Positions 1-9,453 of a stretch of 27,573 nucleotides of DNA are shown here, in pieces. The notes beneath the pieces are model-generated. The model made no database searches, was not told the DNA's origin, and saw nothing but the letters and a program-made list of their open reading frames with translations. The stretch is taken from contig BJOX01000326.1 of NCBI GenBank assembly GCA_009731375.1, forward strand, positions 500,943 through 528,515. Reading direction: 5' to 3'. Each line of letters begins with the position of its first letter. Position 1 is the first letter of the stretch. The translations under genes and the position numbers were made by a program. The stretch comes from Paulinella micropora (Eukaryota; Cercozoa; Imbricatea; Euglyphida).

Positions 1-362
1 ATAAGTCACATGCCGAAATAGCGACGGGAAGCACAATCCTGTTCCCTCAGGGTGCCCTTTCTCGCTTGTTGAGCCCGGAATAAAACCCACAGTGCTCTGT
101 CGGTTTATACTAGACTGTCGAACAGTCTCGAAACTCCATCTGCTTACTGGGTCCTCTGTAATGGAGGTGGGAGCTCGTTCTGCAAGGGGCGCTTATGGAA
201 CGAGCCCTGGCCCCGCCTGGTACTAGGGAGATTTTGGTATCGCCTGTATCAGTCCCTTCCGTGCAAACATCACGGCTTAGCTGGGCATCGGCTTAATACT
301 TTACCCACAGACTTCCTTGGTTGACGAAATCAGAAGCTCCTTTTTTCTGACATTAGTCGATA
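1..362 (+). mobile_element. Dispersed repeat R360, copy 1, with (ATCT)n tail
   Basis: This stretch is nearly identical (about 97%, some nine differences by eye) to the reverse complement of 11301-11664. Both copies end at the same point, just after ATTAGTCGATAT, and run into (ATCT)n on their own sense strand. A constant 3' end with a simple-repeat tail is typical of LINE/SINE-type retroposons. The left end is cut by the window, so the full length is unknown. A small perfect hairpin (AGACTGT-cga-ACAGTCT, 112-128) lies inside. No convincing ORF or complete tRNA promoter is seen. It could instead be a duplicated non-coding segment. Confidence 0.6.
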
Positions 363-410
363 TATCATCTATCTATCTATCTATCTATCTATCGATCTAT
401 CTATATATCT

Positions 411-449
<39 letters not shown>

Positions 450-660
450 CAGATAGATAGATAGATACCTTATCTATCCATCTACCTACCTTATCTCTCT
501 TCTCTCTCTCTCTATCTATCTATCTATCTACCTACCTACCCACCTACCTGACTATCTTATCTATCTATCTATCTATTTGTCTATCCATCTATCTATCTAT
601 ATATCTATCTATCTATCTATCTATTTATCTATCTACCTACCTACCTACCTACCTACCTAT

Positions 661-707
<47 letters not shown>

Positions 708-866
708 CCTACCTACCTACCTACCTACCTACCTGCCTGCCTACCTACCTACCTATCTTCTATCTATCTATCTACCTACCTACCTACCTATCTATCTATC
801 TATCTATCTATCTACCTACCTACCTACCTACCTACCTACCTACCTACCTATCTACCTATCTATCTT
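363..866. repeat. Compound (ATCT)n/(CTAC)n microsatellite
   Basis: Almost uninterrupted tetranucleotide repeats alternate between ATCT-rich and CTAC-rich blocks, with (CT)n and (TA)n near 410-450. Long open frames here (Ser-Ile-Tyr-Leu or Pro-Thr-Tyr-Leu repeats) are a consequence of the 4-bp period and are not genes. Confidence 0.95.
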
Positions 867-1362
867 GGTAGGATATGGCATGGTACAGAATCAGAAGGCT
901 ACCACCTACCTACCTACCTACCTACCTACCTACCTACCTACCTACCTACCTACCTATCTATCTACATATCTACCTATCTACCTATCTATCTTGGATACTC
1001 CATGGTACAGAATCAGAAGGCTACTACCTACCTACCTACCTACCTACCTACCTACCTTCCTACCTACCTACCTACCTACCTATCTACCTATCTATCTTTC
1101 TATCTTGGTAGGATACTTCATGGTTCAGAATCAGAAGGCTACTACCTACCTACCTATCTACCTACCTATCTACCTACCTACCTACCTACCTACCTACCTA
1201 TCTACCTACCTATCTTTCTATCTTGGTAGGATACTCTATGGTTCAGAATCAGAAGACTACTACCTACCTACCTACCTACCTACCTACCTACCTATCTACC
1301 TATCTACCTATCTATCTATCTATCTTGGTAGGATACTCCATGGTACAGAATCAGAAGGCTGC
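866..1362 (+). repeat. Five-copy higher-order repeat inside (CTAC)n
   Basis: A block of about 35 bp beginning TTGGTAGGATACTCCATGG and continuing with CAGAATCAGAAGGCTAC recurs five times within (CTAC)n/(CTAT)n. The CAGAATC core lies near 886, 1008, 1126, 1244 and 1346, so spacings are about 122, 118, 118 and 102 bp. Units differ by a few substitutions; the second lacks GTAGG. This is unequal-exchange style amplification of a unit made of non-repetitive core plus microsatellite. The last unit continues directly into the region at 1363. Confidence 0.85.
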
Positions 1363-1680
1363 TGCAAAGAGCGCGATCGAGTTAGCAAGGTTAGACAGGG
1401 AAGAGAAGAAGCTCTTCACGGAACGGTCAACAAAACAGCAACACAAATAAACAAAACAAACAGACAAACAACCACAACAACAACAAACAACAACGGCAAA
1501 GGGCGCGATCGAGTTAGCAAGGCTGGACAGGGAAGAGAAGAAGCTCTTCCAACAATTCAAACAAAACAAAACAGACAAGCAAACAAGAAACAACAACAAC
1601 GACAAAGAAGAACGGCAAAGAGTGTAATAGCATTAGCAAGGCTAGACAGGGAAGAAAAAAAAGCTGTCCACGGAGCGATA
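1363..1680 (+). repeat. Three-copy coding-like repeat ([10 protein letters not shown])
   Basis: A unit of about 60 bp occurs near 1367-1425, 1497-1550 and 1615-1670. It reads [18 protein letters not shown] on the plus strand. The linkers are A/C-rich (CAACAA, AAACAAAC). The peptide-level match between copies is good and the helix-like pattern is charged, so it may derive from an exon. No start codon, stop or reliable splice frame supports a gene. The first copy is in frame with the preceding MVQNQK segment, and CTATCTTGGTAG upstream resembles a splice acceptor. Confidence 0.5.
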
Positions 1681-1694
1681 CATCATTATCATCT

Positions 1695-1802
1695 GATTGC
1701 ATACATACATACATGCATACATACATACATACATACATGCATGCATACATACATACATACATACATACACATACATACATACATACATACATGCATACAT
1801 AC
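1695..1802. repeat. (CATA)n microsatellite
   Basis: CATA repeats with scattered CATG variants. Non-coding simple repeat. Confidence 0.95.
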
Positions 1803-1934
1803 GGAACAGACGTTTGAATCATTTTTTACTGGATACGCTGTTATACTAACCTTCGTACCTACCTACCTATGCCTGCATGTGGTATCCATCTGCCTACCAC
1901 CTTATACATGCGTTGATTATGACATAAGGAAGTA

Positions 1935-2047
1935 AAAAAATTCGGCCAGGAAATATTTCGGCCAGTGATTTTCACCGCAGAATACGTTGTTTTTGCACAA
2001 AACTTTGGGTGGCCGGAATTCGTCCCTAGTCTTTTCACCGCAAGATA

Positions 2048-2093
<46 letters not shown>

Positions 2094-2095
2094 CC

Positions 2096-2137
<42 letters not shown>

Positions 2138-2150
2138 NNNNNNNNNNATA

Positions 2151-2197
<47 letters not shown>

Positions 2198-2240
2198 CAA
2201 AATTTGAGGTGGCCGAAATTCTTTCACTTTTCCTTACCTA
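1935..2240. repeat. Poly-T blocks inside a duplicated segment, with a gap
   Basis: Three long T runs lie at about 2050-2093, 2101-2137 and 2153-2195, with a 10-N gap at 2138-2147. The flanks are related: a TTTTGCACAAAACTTTGGGTGGCCGGAATTC-like segment near 1993-2025 recurs in diverged form near 2192-2222 (gccaaaatttgaggtggccg). This suggests a tandem duplication. The poly-T lengths are probably unreliable in the assembly. Confidence 0.7.
2138..2147. other. Assembly gap (10 N)
   Basis: Run of N inside poly-T. Confidence 1.
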
Positions 2241-2340
2241 GGGAACAGACGTTTCAAGCTATGAAGCAATGTCTACCCGACACGCTGCTCGATATCCCCA
2301 ACAAGGCTGCCGTTCAGGTATACTGTATGTACATTCATAC

Positions 2341-2370
2341 ACCTATCTATCTATCTATCTATCTATCCAC

Positions 2371-2425
<55 letters not shown>

Positions 2426-2624
2426 GCCAGCTAGCTAGCTAGCTATCCCGCTGCCCAACCGCCAACTGGCGGCGGGGTGGAATGGATGCCTACGTCTTCG
2501 GATATGCAGAACTGATAGACCAAACATATCTAATTATGTAGCTAGCTATCTATCTATCTACCTACCTACCTACCTACCTACCTACCTACTTACCTACCTA
2601 TAGATTTATCTATCTAACGTATAG
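2341..2624. repeat. Two (TATC)n/(TACC)n arrays around a 110-bp spacer
   Basis: TATC repeats at about 2343-2424 and TATC/TACC repeats at about 2540-2620 flank a short non-repetitive spacer. The spacer contains a small GC hairpin (CCGCC-aact-GGCGG near 2460). No gene is seen. Confidence 0.9.
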
Positions 2625-2823
2625 GACATGGACCCTTCTCAGCGTTATCAACCTCGACAGCTCCAGCCCCGCACACGACCCCGCAGCCGCTCGCACTGAG
2701 ACTTAGACTTTTGCTAAGGCCTGAGAGCCGTCAGCCCACCCCAGGCCAGCTTTTACTGGACTTGGGTGTCTCTCTCGCTGCGTCGGTGGCACCCGGCAAC
2801 CACAATTTAGATCACTTAAGGTA

Positions 2824-3031
2824 TTACTGTGGACATTCAAGTGGCAAAACATTCAAACTTTGACCTCATCCTTCTCAATCGATTTTTGAGATATGGAAAT
2901 GCAGCGCACACCGTTGGAAAGCTTTTGTCCTAAGCTTTCCAATGCTGGCTTCAGATTTGTCGTATCACTTAGATTGATGGAGAACGATAAGATCAAGGTT
3001 GGATAGTTTGCCGCTTGAATGTCCACAGCAA
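2824..3031. mobile_element. Palindromic MITE (Tc1/mariner-like, TA duplication)
   Basis: The two ends are inverted copies. The left begins TTACTGTGGACATTCAAG and the right, reverse-complemented, begins TTGCTGTGGACATTCAAG. TA dinucleotides flank both ends (2822-2823 and 3032-3033). The centre is a perfect 11-bp inverted repeat (TTGGAAAGCTT at 2914-2924, its complement at 2932-2942). The arms between also pair imperfectly, so the whole 208 bp can fold into one hairpin. TA duplication, small size and no coding capacity fit a foldback MITE moved by a Tc1/mariner-type transposase. No transposase is present here. Confidence 0.75.
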
Positions 3032-3303
3032 TATTCAAGAGGCCAAGCCGTCCAACTTTTTCCTCCTCCTTGCAGACTGAACTTCTTTGATATTAATACC
3101 TAGCTAATGAAGTTGGCAACACAGAGAGTCGTAGAAGCCAGTTTAACGTCTCCCATGCGTCCCCAGTAGACTAGTCAACCAGCTCCAAACGTCCTTTAAT
3201 AGGTAATTCACGCACTACAGACAGAAGCCCGCCAAACGAACGAAACAGCTCTGACAGGTCACTAAGCCGGTCATAAAATAAAAGGTATCCACACAGGACA
3301 TAT

Positions 3304-3326
3304 TGGCATTGGTGCCACCAATGCCA
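3304..3326. repeat. Perfect 11-bp-arm palindrome
   Basis: TGGCATTGGTG-C-CACCAATGCCA has 11-bp arms and a one-base centre. A shorter version, CTGGTG-C-CACCAG, lies at 5214-5226. Both are followed by similar AT-rich sequence (gtaatattaatactactaa near 3366 and agtaataatactactaa near 5262), so the two sites may be diverged copies of one repeat. Confidence 0.6.
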
Positions 3327-3602
3327 CCCACACCAGTAATTTCCCCTTTTTCACACTATAAACTAGTAATATTAATACTACTAAGCGTTAATACCGGTTG
3401 TATTAATCCCATCACCTAGCTAACTTCCTAAGCTCCCCCTTGATGGCATTAAGATTTCGGGTCCGGCAGAGCCGACGTGTGATACTACTGAGAGAGGTGT
3501 TTTGGCCTGCAGGGCATGTATACCTGAAGCAGTAGGGGGGGGGCGATGAACAATTTGAAGGTCCGGGGCACGGTAGGGAAACTCAGTAGCCAGTGTTAAC
3601 CG

Positions 3603-3642
3603 CCGGCCCGCCGGGCCGGAGGCTCCCGGACCGAGTCCGGGA
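3603..3642. repeat. Two adjacent GC-rich hairpins
   Basis: CCGGCCC-gcc-GGGCCGG (3603-3619) is followed five bases later by TCCCGGAC-cga-GTCCGGGA (3624-3642). Both stems are perfect. Function is unknown. No U-tract follows that would mark a terminator, and the window is eukaryotic. Confidence 0.6.
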
Positions 3643-4120
3643 TCTAAGTTGTTTACCACTGACCATTTTACTGAGATTTAAACTGAGAACCAAAAAGGAA
3701 ACCAACCGGGCCTCACCAAATTGGTAATATTACTATATATGAACATAAAGGTATCAGTTCAAGAATCATTGCAAATCATCGAGTCGGAGTCTTCCAATAT
3801 GGCGGCCTGATGAGCCCGGTCCACCATAGAGGGCTGCTCTGAGACGGCAATTGGGCGTAGTAATCAGGCTACAGAGGGAGGAACGGCAATTAGTGCCCAC
3901 CCTATGCTAACCCAACGTGCCAGAGGATTGACCGAGTTCCAACCAGCCACATGGATCAGCCTCTACGCTACGCGTGGACAGGGATCATCATATCATGATT
4001 GGATAAAGCAAACCCCATCACTTGAAACTGAAAAACCACTACCAACCTCTAAACCTGCTGAGTCCAGGCAAACAACTTCCCGGCAGTGCCGCCAAATGGT
4101 GCCTGCCCTTATTTCGACAC

Positions 4121-4220
4121 AACCCCCTAGTTGCCAGGCTTTCGCTCCCAACGCACAGCCTTTCAAGTTCTATACACTTGAACCCCCTAGTTGCAGGCTT
4201 TCGCTCCCAACGCACAGCCC
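4121..4220 (+). repeat. 60-bp tandem duplication
   Basis: The segment starting AACCCCCTAGTTGC is present at 4121 and again at 4181. About 40 bp are nearly identical (one-base indel), including TTTCGCTCCCAACGCACAGCC. Confidence 0.8.
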
Positions 4221-5559
4221 ATTTACCCCACTGAATACACCCTCCGAAGTTTACTTACCACTCTTTTTCTCTTTCTCACTTAATCACTATCAATTATTCA
4301 CATTTGCCATATCACCAGTGCCAGTATGATTCTCCCTTCAAGTTGAACTTGAGTTGTTTTTTAAAAAAATGTGGCCGGGGGGGGCCCGGGGGGTTAATGA
4401 TAAGCATAATCATAATAATATCAATACTAACTTCAAGTTTAAAAATAATGCTAACAATATTGTAACATCAATATAGTCATTGAAATCTACAAATTATTAC
4501 AGTCTTATATTTCAATGATATATATTTTCATAAGGAATTATATTACTACTCCACTTCATGAGGAACTACATCACTATCCAGTACCCAACCTAAACTTGAA
4601 ACTTGCCGAGTCTTCATACCCCTGACTCAAGTTACCAACCTATTTACAGTGGTTTTTACCATAGATAACTTTTGGCGTTTGGATTTGCTCTGTCAACTTC
4701 CTTTTTCAAGTTTTAGGAGGCCCACCCCCTCTCGCACTATGATCTGTACGATTCGGTGTAACCCTCTGTCTCTCTGTCCTGTCCCACAGGCCACCCACCC
4801 CTTGCCCTTGCACTGCACACAAGCAGAGCAGGGCGTGGGTAGTGTCTACAGTGATTAGCAGCGTAGCCACACAATGGAAAATGCGCACTTTCCTGTAACG
4901 ATGTCACTTAAGGTGGACCCCACACCCGGGCCTTGACCGAAGGTTCTCCTTTGCGATCCGTTGCACAGAACACGCTGCAAGGCTCGATAACCAGTTGGAG
5001 TTGAAGAAAACCCTCGCGACTTCTCCGAGCCAAACGGCAACCGGCACTCGGGGCGTCGCTCTCCTACCGGTCAACGATTTACCACGAAGGAGAATTTAAC
5101 AATAATGAAACAATTCCCGCCAGTCTAACTGACGAAGTCAAACAAAAGATGTACCTCTAGAAAAATGACACACGAAACTGCCTGATATGGGTAATAAGGG
5201 TAATTGTAAAAGGCTGGTGCCACCAGTACCAGAAAAGGTACTCTAACTGACTGTATTAATAAGTAATAATACTACTAACCGTAACGATTATTGCCAACGT
5301 ACAAAATAGCAATACGGACATAGCTGAGGAGGAAGGATCTAATTAATTGTCCAATGCTTAGAAGGATATCAATATTAATATTGATACTACCGTGACTGCA
5401 TGCAGTTCAAGAGGCAAACTCGAAACTTGTTGTTGTTGTTGTTGTTTTTTCTCTTAAACGCAAGCACTGTTTTATAAAATACTTGCCACTCGTAAAGCTG
5501 ATTGGAGAAGCAGAAGAGATATTAATAGAATGGAAGAGTTAACTCAGTAAGAGGTGAAG

Positions 5560-5721
5560 TTTTTTCGATCAAGATTTGAGCTGCAAGCATGTTGAGCACA
5601 TGATTTCAAAGCGTTTCAAAATGATGGCTTCAGCTTTGTTATAGCAGTAAGATTGAGGGAGAAGGATGAGATCACACTCGGATTGATTCATTTTGCCACC
5701 ACTTCCATGTCACAGACATGC
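5560..5721. mobile_element. Diverged relative of the MITE at 2824
   Basis: The order of motifs in the right half of the 2824-3031 element is recognisable: an AAGC-TTTC core, GATGGCTTCAG, TAAGATTGAGGGAGAA, then TTTGCC. A less similar left half precedes it (TCAAGATTTGAGCTGC). The right end near 5715 (CATGTCACAG) resembles AATGTCCACAG. The terminal repeats and target duplication are no longer clear, so this is an old or related element. Confidence 0.45.

Positions 5722-5722
<1 letters not shown>

Positions 5723-5766
<44 letters not shown>
5723..5766. repeat. (AG)n microsatellite
   Basis: Uninterrupted AG dinucleotides next to the MITE relative. Confidence 0.95.
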
Positions 5767-5770
<4 letters not shown>

Positions 5771-5919
5771 CTGCAAGATTTGAATCATGAATAATCGATC
5801 GCGATATCTGATATCAGATAAATATAACCAGAGAATCAGAAAGTTAAGAATCGGTGTCACCATTTGCGTTTTTGCCTCAAGGTGTGTTTTATGAGGAGAT
5901 TACGACTAAAAAAAAAACT

Positions 5920-5952
<33 letters not shown>

Positions 5953-5981
5953 CATCCATCCATCCATCCATCCATCCATCC

Positions 5982-6025
<44 letters not shown>

Positions 6026-6030
6026 GTCTA

Positions 6031-6099
<69 letters not shown>

Positions 6100-6139
6100 A
6101 TCTACCTACCTACCTACCTACCTACCTATCTATCTATCC

Positions 6140-6203
<64 letters not shown>

Positions 6204-6223
6204 GTCTGTCTGTCTGTCTGTCC

Positions 6224-6277
<54 letters not shown>

Positions 6278-6335
6278 GTATCTATCTATATATCTATCTA
6301 TATCTACCTACCTACCTACCTACCTACCTACCTAC

Positions 6336-6379
<44 letters not shown>
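5920..6379. repeat. Compound (TATC)/(CATC)/(GTCT)/(CTAC) array
   Basis: Blocks of TATC alternate with CATC (about 5950-5983), GTCT (6034-6057 and 6203-6220) and CTAC (6102-6126 and 6304-6338). The order TATC-GTCT-TATC-TATATCTAC-CTAC occurs twice, which suggests a segmental duplication of about 190 bp inside the array. No gene. Confidence 0.95.
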
Positions 6380-6380
<1 letters not shown>

Positions 6381-6764
6381 ACATGGGAACATTCAAAAAG
6401 GGAAAGCCGTCAAATTTTGACCTCAGCTTTCTATGTCAGCAGGAAAGCTACAAAGATTACATACATTACATACATTACATACACTACAAACATGACATAC
6501 ATGACATACATTGCTAAAGCCGACCTCGGATAGCTCATCAAGACTGACGGGAGCTTTCAAGCTTTCAAATGACGCGCTCAGCATGTACATACATGACGTA
6601 CACGACATACATGACATACCATGCTAAAGCCGACCTTGGAAAGCTCATCAAGACTGACGGGAGCTTTCAAGCTTTCAAATGACGCGCTCAGCAAGTTCAT
6701 ACCTCAATATTGATGTAGCAACGTGAGTTCACAGTTAGCCTTTCTGCCCCTTGAGTATCCACAG
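6377..6764. mobile_element. MITE-like element expanded by an internal duplication
   Basis: The left end reads GGGAACATTCAAAAAGG followed by TTTTGACCTCAGCTTTCT. This matches the left arm of the MITE at 2824 (GTGGACATTCAAGTGG and TTTGACCTCATCCTTCT). The right end reads TGAGTATCCACAGCAA, matching the other terminus (TGAATGTCCACAGCAA). TA dinucleotides lie near both ends. Between them, CATA-type repeats and a 110-bp tandem duplication have been added, making it nearly twice the length of the 2824 copy. Confidence 0.5.
6513..6714 (+). repeat. 110-bp tandem duplication
   Basis: The unit GCTAAAGCCGACCTCGGA through GACGCGCTCAGCA starts at 6513 and again at 6623, nearly identical over about 85 bp. 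CATGACATACATGAC-type repeats join the copies. Each unit holds a TCAAGCTTTCAAA motif like the hairpin core of the neighbouring MITE family. Confidence 0.8.
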
Positions 6765-6864
6765 CAATTAGTTCCCTTTGTAAAAAACATTAGTCGCCGC
6801 CCAAGTGGCGGTCGCAACATTCAAGACAGGAAAGAAAGCTAGCAATTTTGGTGTGTCAACGACT

Positions 6865-7764
6865 TCATGTCTCGCCAAGTTCCTGCAATCGAGCGATGGC
6901 GCTTTTGTTACCGTTCTCCGCTGCCTTCTTGTACCACTCGACCGCCTTGTTCCTGTCCTGCTGCACTCCCTGGCCATTCTCGTAACACACTCCGAGATTG
7001 TATTTCGCGTCAGCAGCTCCTGCATCCGCTGCCTTCGTGTACCATTCAACCGCCTTCTTGAAGTTCTGCTGCACTCCCTGGCCATTGTCGTAACACACTC
7101 CGAGATTGTTTTGCGCGAGTGCGTATCCTGCCTCCGCTGCCTTCGTGTACCACACCACCGCCTTCTTGAAGTCCTTCTGCACTACCTGGCCATGATACTA
7201 ACACACTCCGAGATTGTATTGCGCGAGTGCGTATCCTGCCTCCGCTGCCTTCGTCCACCACTCCACCGCCTTCTTGAAGTCCTGCTGCACTCCCTGGCCA
7301 TTCTCGTAACACACTCCCATATTGCTTTGCGCGGGTGCGTTTCCTGCCCCAGCTGCTTTCTTGTACCACTCTACAGCAAGTTTCTCATTGGTTTGAACGC
7401 CTTGGCCGAAGTGGTAAATGCGAGCAACACAAAACATCGCCATGCTATCTCCTTGTGTTCCTTGTGTTGCGAGCTCCTTCAGCTCCTTCAGCTCCTCCAG
7501 TCTAGTTGCTGCCTCGAGCATGAGCTGCTTGCCCTTGGTTTCACTCACAGCTAGTCCCAAACCGTACCAGTGGGCGTACCCCAGGTGGTATTGGGCCACA
7601 GCGCTGTCGGCTGCGGCGGCGGCGGTCCAGAGCTCCACCGCTTTGGCAGGGTCTCGCGGCACACCCTGGCCCAGCAAGTAGCGGTAGCCTAGCTGCACCT
7701 GCGCAAACGAAAACATGACGAACAACATAACAAAGAAGACAAAGGGTAGACTCTCATAAGGCAT
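6865..7764 (-). pseudogene. Sel1-repeat (TPR-like) protein, interrupted by an in-frame TAG
   Basis: The frame encodes about seven Sel1-like repeats of 36 residues, with the family pattern A-x-x-x-L-G-x-x-Y-x-x-G-x-G-V-x-x-x-x-x-K-A-V-x-W-x-x-K-A-A. The last four repeats are close copies at DNA level (108-bp period). Sel1 repeats form alpha-solenoid scaffolds, often in ER quality control or signalling; the partner is not predictable here. At 7198-7200 the conserved Tyr codon of repeat 5 (LGVCY) is TAG, and the same frame continues through two and a half more repeats to TGA at 6865. The start at 7764 gives a hydrophobic leader (FVFFVMLFVMFSFA) that could be a signal peptide. The same DNA is a pyrimidine-rich tract ending TTTGCGCAG, so an exon starting at 7698 is equally plausible. 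It may be a pseudogene, a truncated protein, a readthrough case or a sequencing error. Confidence 0.75.
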
Positions 7765-7799
7765 GAACAGAAAATGTGGATACGTTATTCATACACAAG

Positions 7800-8005
7800 T
7801 GATCTCACATATAAATACACATAATACACAGACACACACACACACACACACACACACACAAGCACATACATAGATACATTCATACACGTTTGCATCCAAA
7901 TACACGCATACATACATGCATGCATACATGCATACATAAATACAGCTATAAATACACAAACACACAAATACGCAAACACGCAAACACGCACAACCGCAAA
8001 TATAT
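7800..8005. repeat. (CA)n and degenerate (CATA)n/(CAAACACG)n
   Basis: ACAC repeats at about 7828-7861, CATA/CATG repeats at about 7905-7945 and CAAACACG-like repeats at about 7955-7995. They lie just upstream of the Sel1 gene. No coding signal is seen. Confidence 0.9.
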
Positions 8006-8224
8006 ACATATTTGCACATAAAAATCTTGCGATACAGAAACAATTTACAATGCTCATACATATTGTACCTATTGACAGATAGCTGTTGACAAACGTTTCT
8101 CTGCATGCAATTTTTCGTCAAGCACATATTTGCACATAAAAATCTTGCGATACAGAGACATTTACAATGCTCCTACCTACTGTACCTATTGACAGATAGC
8201 TGTTGACAAACGTTTCTCTGCATT
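8006..8224 (+). repeat. 118-bp tandem duplication
   Basis: The segment TTTGCACATAAAAATCTTGCG through GACAAACGTTTCTCTGCAT starts near 8011 and again near 8129. About 100 bp are conserved with a few differences. The function is unknown. Confidence 0.85.
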
Positions 8225-8433
8225 CAAGTAAAAAACTTACTGCATGTATATTCGTAGACTTGTGAGCTTGCAATGAAAAAGGAGGTATGCGACATGCGGA
8301 CTGATGAGGAAGATTGAGGAGTGAAAGAGGAAAGGAACAAAGGAAACAGAGTGTAGGGAAGGCAGTAAGCACCGCTGTCTCTTGGGACGGATGTTGCCGT
8401 GCTTGTTGCTTAGCCTCTGAGGAACAGCGCCAG

Positions 8434-8812
<379 letters not shown>

Positions 8813-9330
8813 NNNNNNNNNNNNNNNNNNNNNNNNNNNNNNNNNNNNNNNNNNNNNNNNNNNNNNNNNNNNNNNNNNNNNNNNNNNNNNNNNNNNNNNN
8901 NNNNNNNNNNNNNNNNNNNNNNNNNNNNNNNNNNNNNNNNNNNNNNNNNNNNNNNNNNNNNNNNNNNNNNNNNNNNNNNNNNNNNNNNNNNNNNNNNNNN
9001 NNNNNNNNNNNNNNNNNNNNNNNNNNNNNNNNNNNNNNNNNNNNNNNNNNNNNNNNNNNNNNNNNNNNNNNNNNNNNNNNNNNNNNNNNNNNNNNNNNNN
9101 NNNNNNNNNNNNNNNNNNNNNNNNNNNNNNNNNNNNNNNNNNNNNNNNNNNNNNNNNNNNNNNNNNNNNNNNNNNNNNNNNNNNNNNNNNNNNNNNNNNN
9201 NNNNNNNNNNNNNNNNNNNNNNNNNNNNNNNNNNNNNNNNNNNNNNNNNNNNNNNNNNNNNNNNNNNNNNNNNNNNNNNNNNNNNNNNNNNNNNNNNNNN
9301 NNNNNNNNNNNNNNNNNNNNNNNNNNNNNN
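8813..9330. other. Assembly gap (518 N)
   Basis: Run of N inside the repeat block. Confidence 1.
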
Positions 9331-9385
9331 GAGGGGGGGGGGGGGGGGGGGGAAGAGAAACAGACACACACACACACACAAACAC

Positions 9386-9438
<53 letters not shown>
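9331..9438. repeat. G run, (CA)n and (GA)n
   Basis: A run of about 20 G is followed by CA repeats (9363-9385) and GA repeats (9386-9437). This is the right flank of the gap. Confidence 0.95.
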
Positions 9439-9453
9439 AGACAGGTGTGCGAA

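Larger units (their letters stand above)
3034..5560. other. Unassigned intergenic DNA
   Basis: No convincing gene is seen in these 2.5 kb. Open frames are short and lack family-like composition. What can be noted are hairpins at 3304-3326, 3603-3642 and 5214-5226, a small tandem duplication at 4121-4220, G/C homopolymers near 4376-4393, and AT-rich sequence at 4400-4560. Confidence 0.6.

Noticed and set aside
577-1935. Long open frame with Ser-Ile-Tyr-Leu / Pro-Thr-Tyr-Leu repeats
   Set aside because: It is a 4-bp microsatellite read in three phases; open frames are expected and no non-repeat domain is present.
3603-3642. Rho-independent terminator
   Set aside because: The hairpins lack a following U-tract and the sequence context is eukaryotic.
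3904-4329. 141-codon plus-strand frame
   Set aside because: It spans a 60-bp tandem duplication with a one-base difference, has no recognisable domain, and its composition is not distinct from the surrounding DNA.
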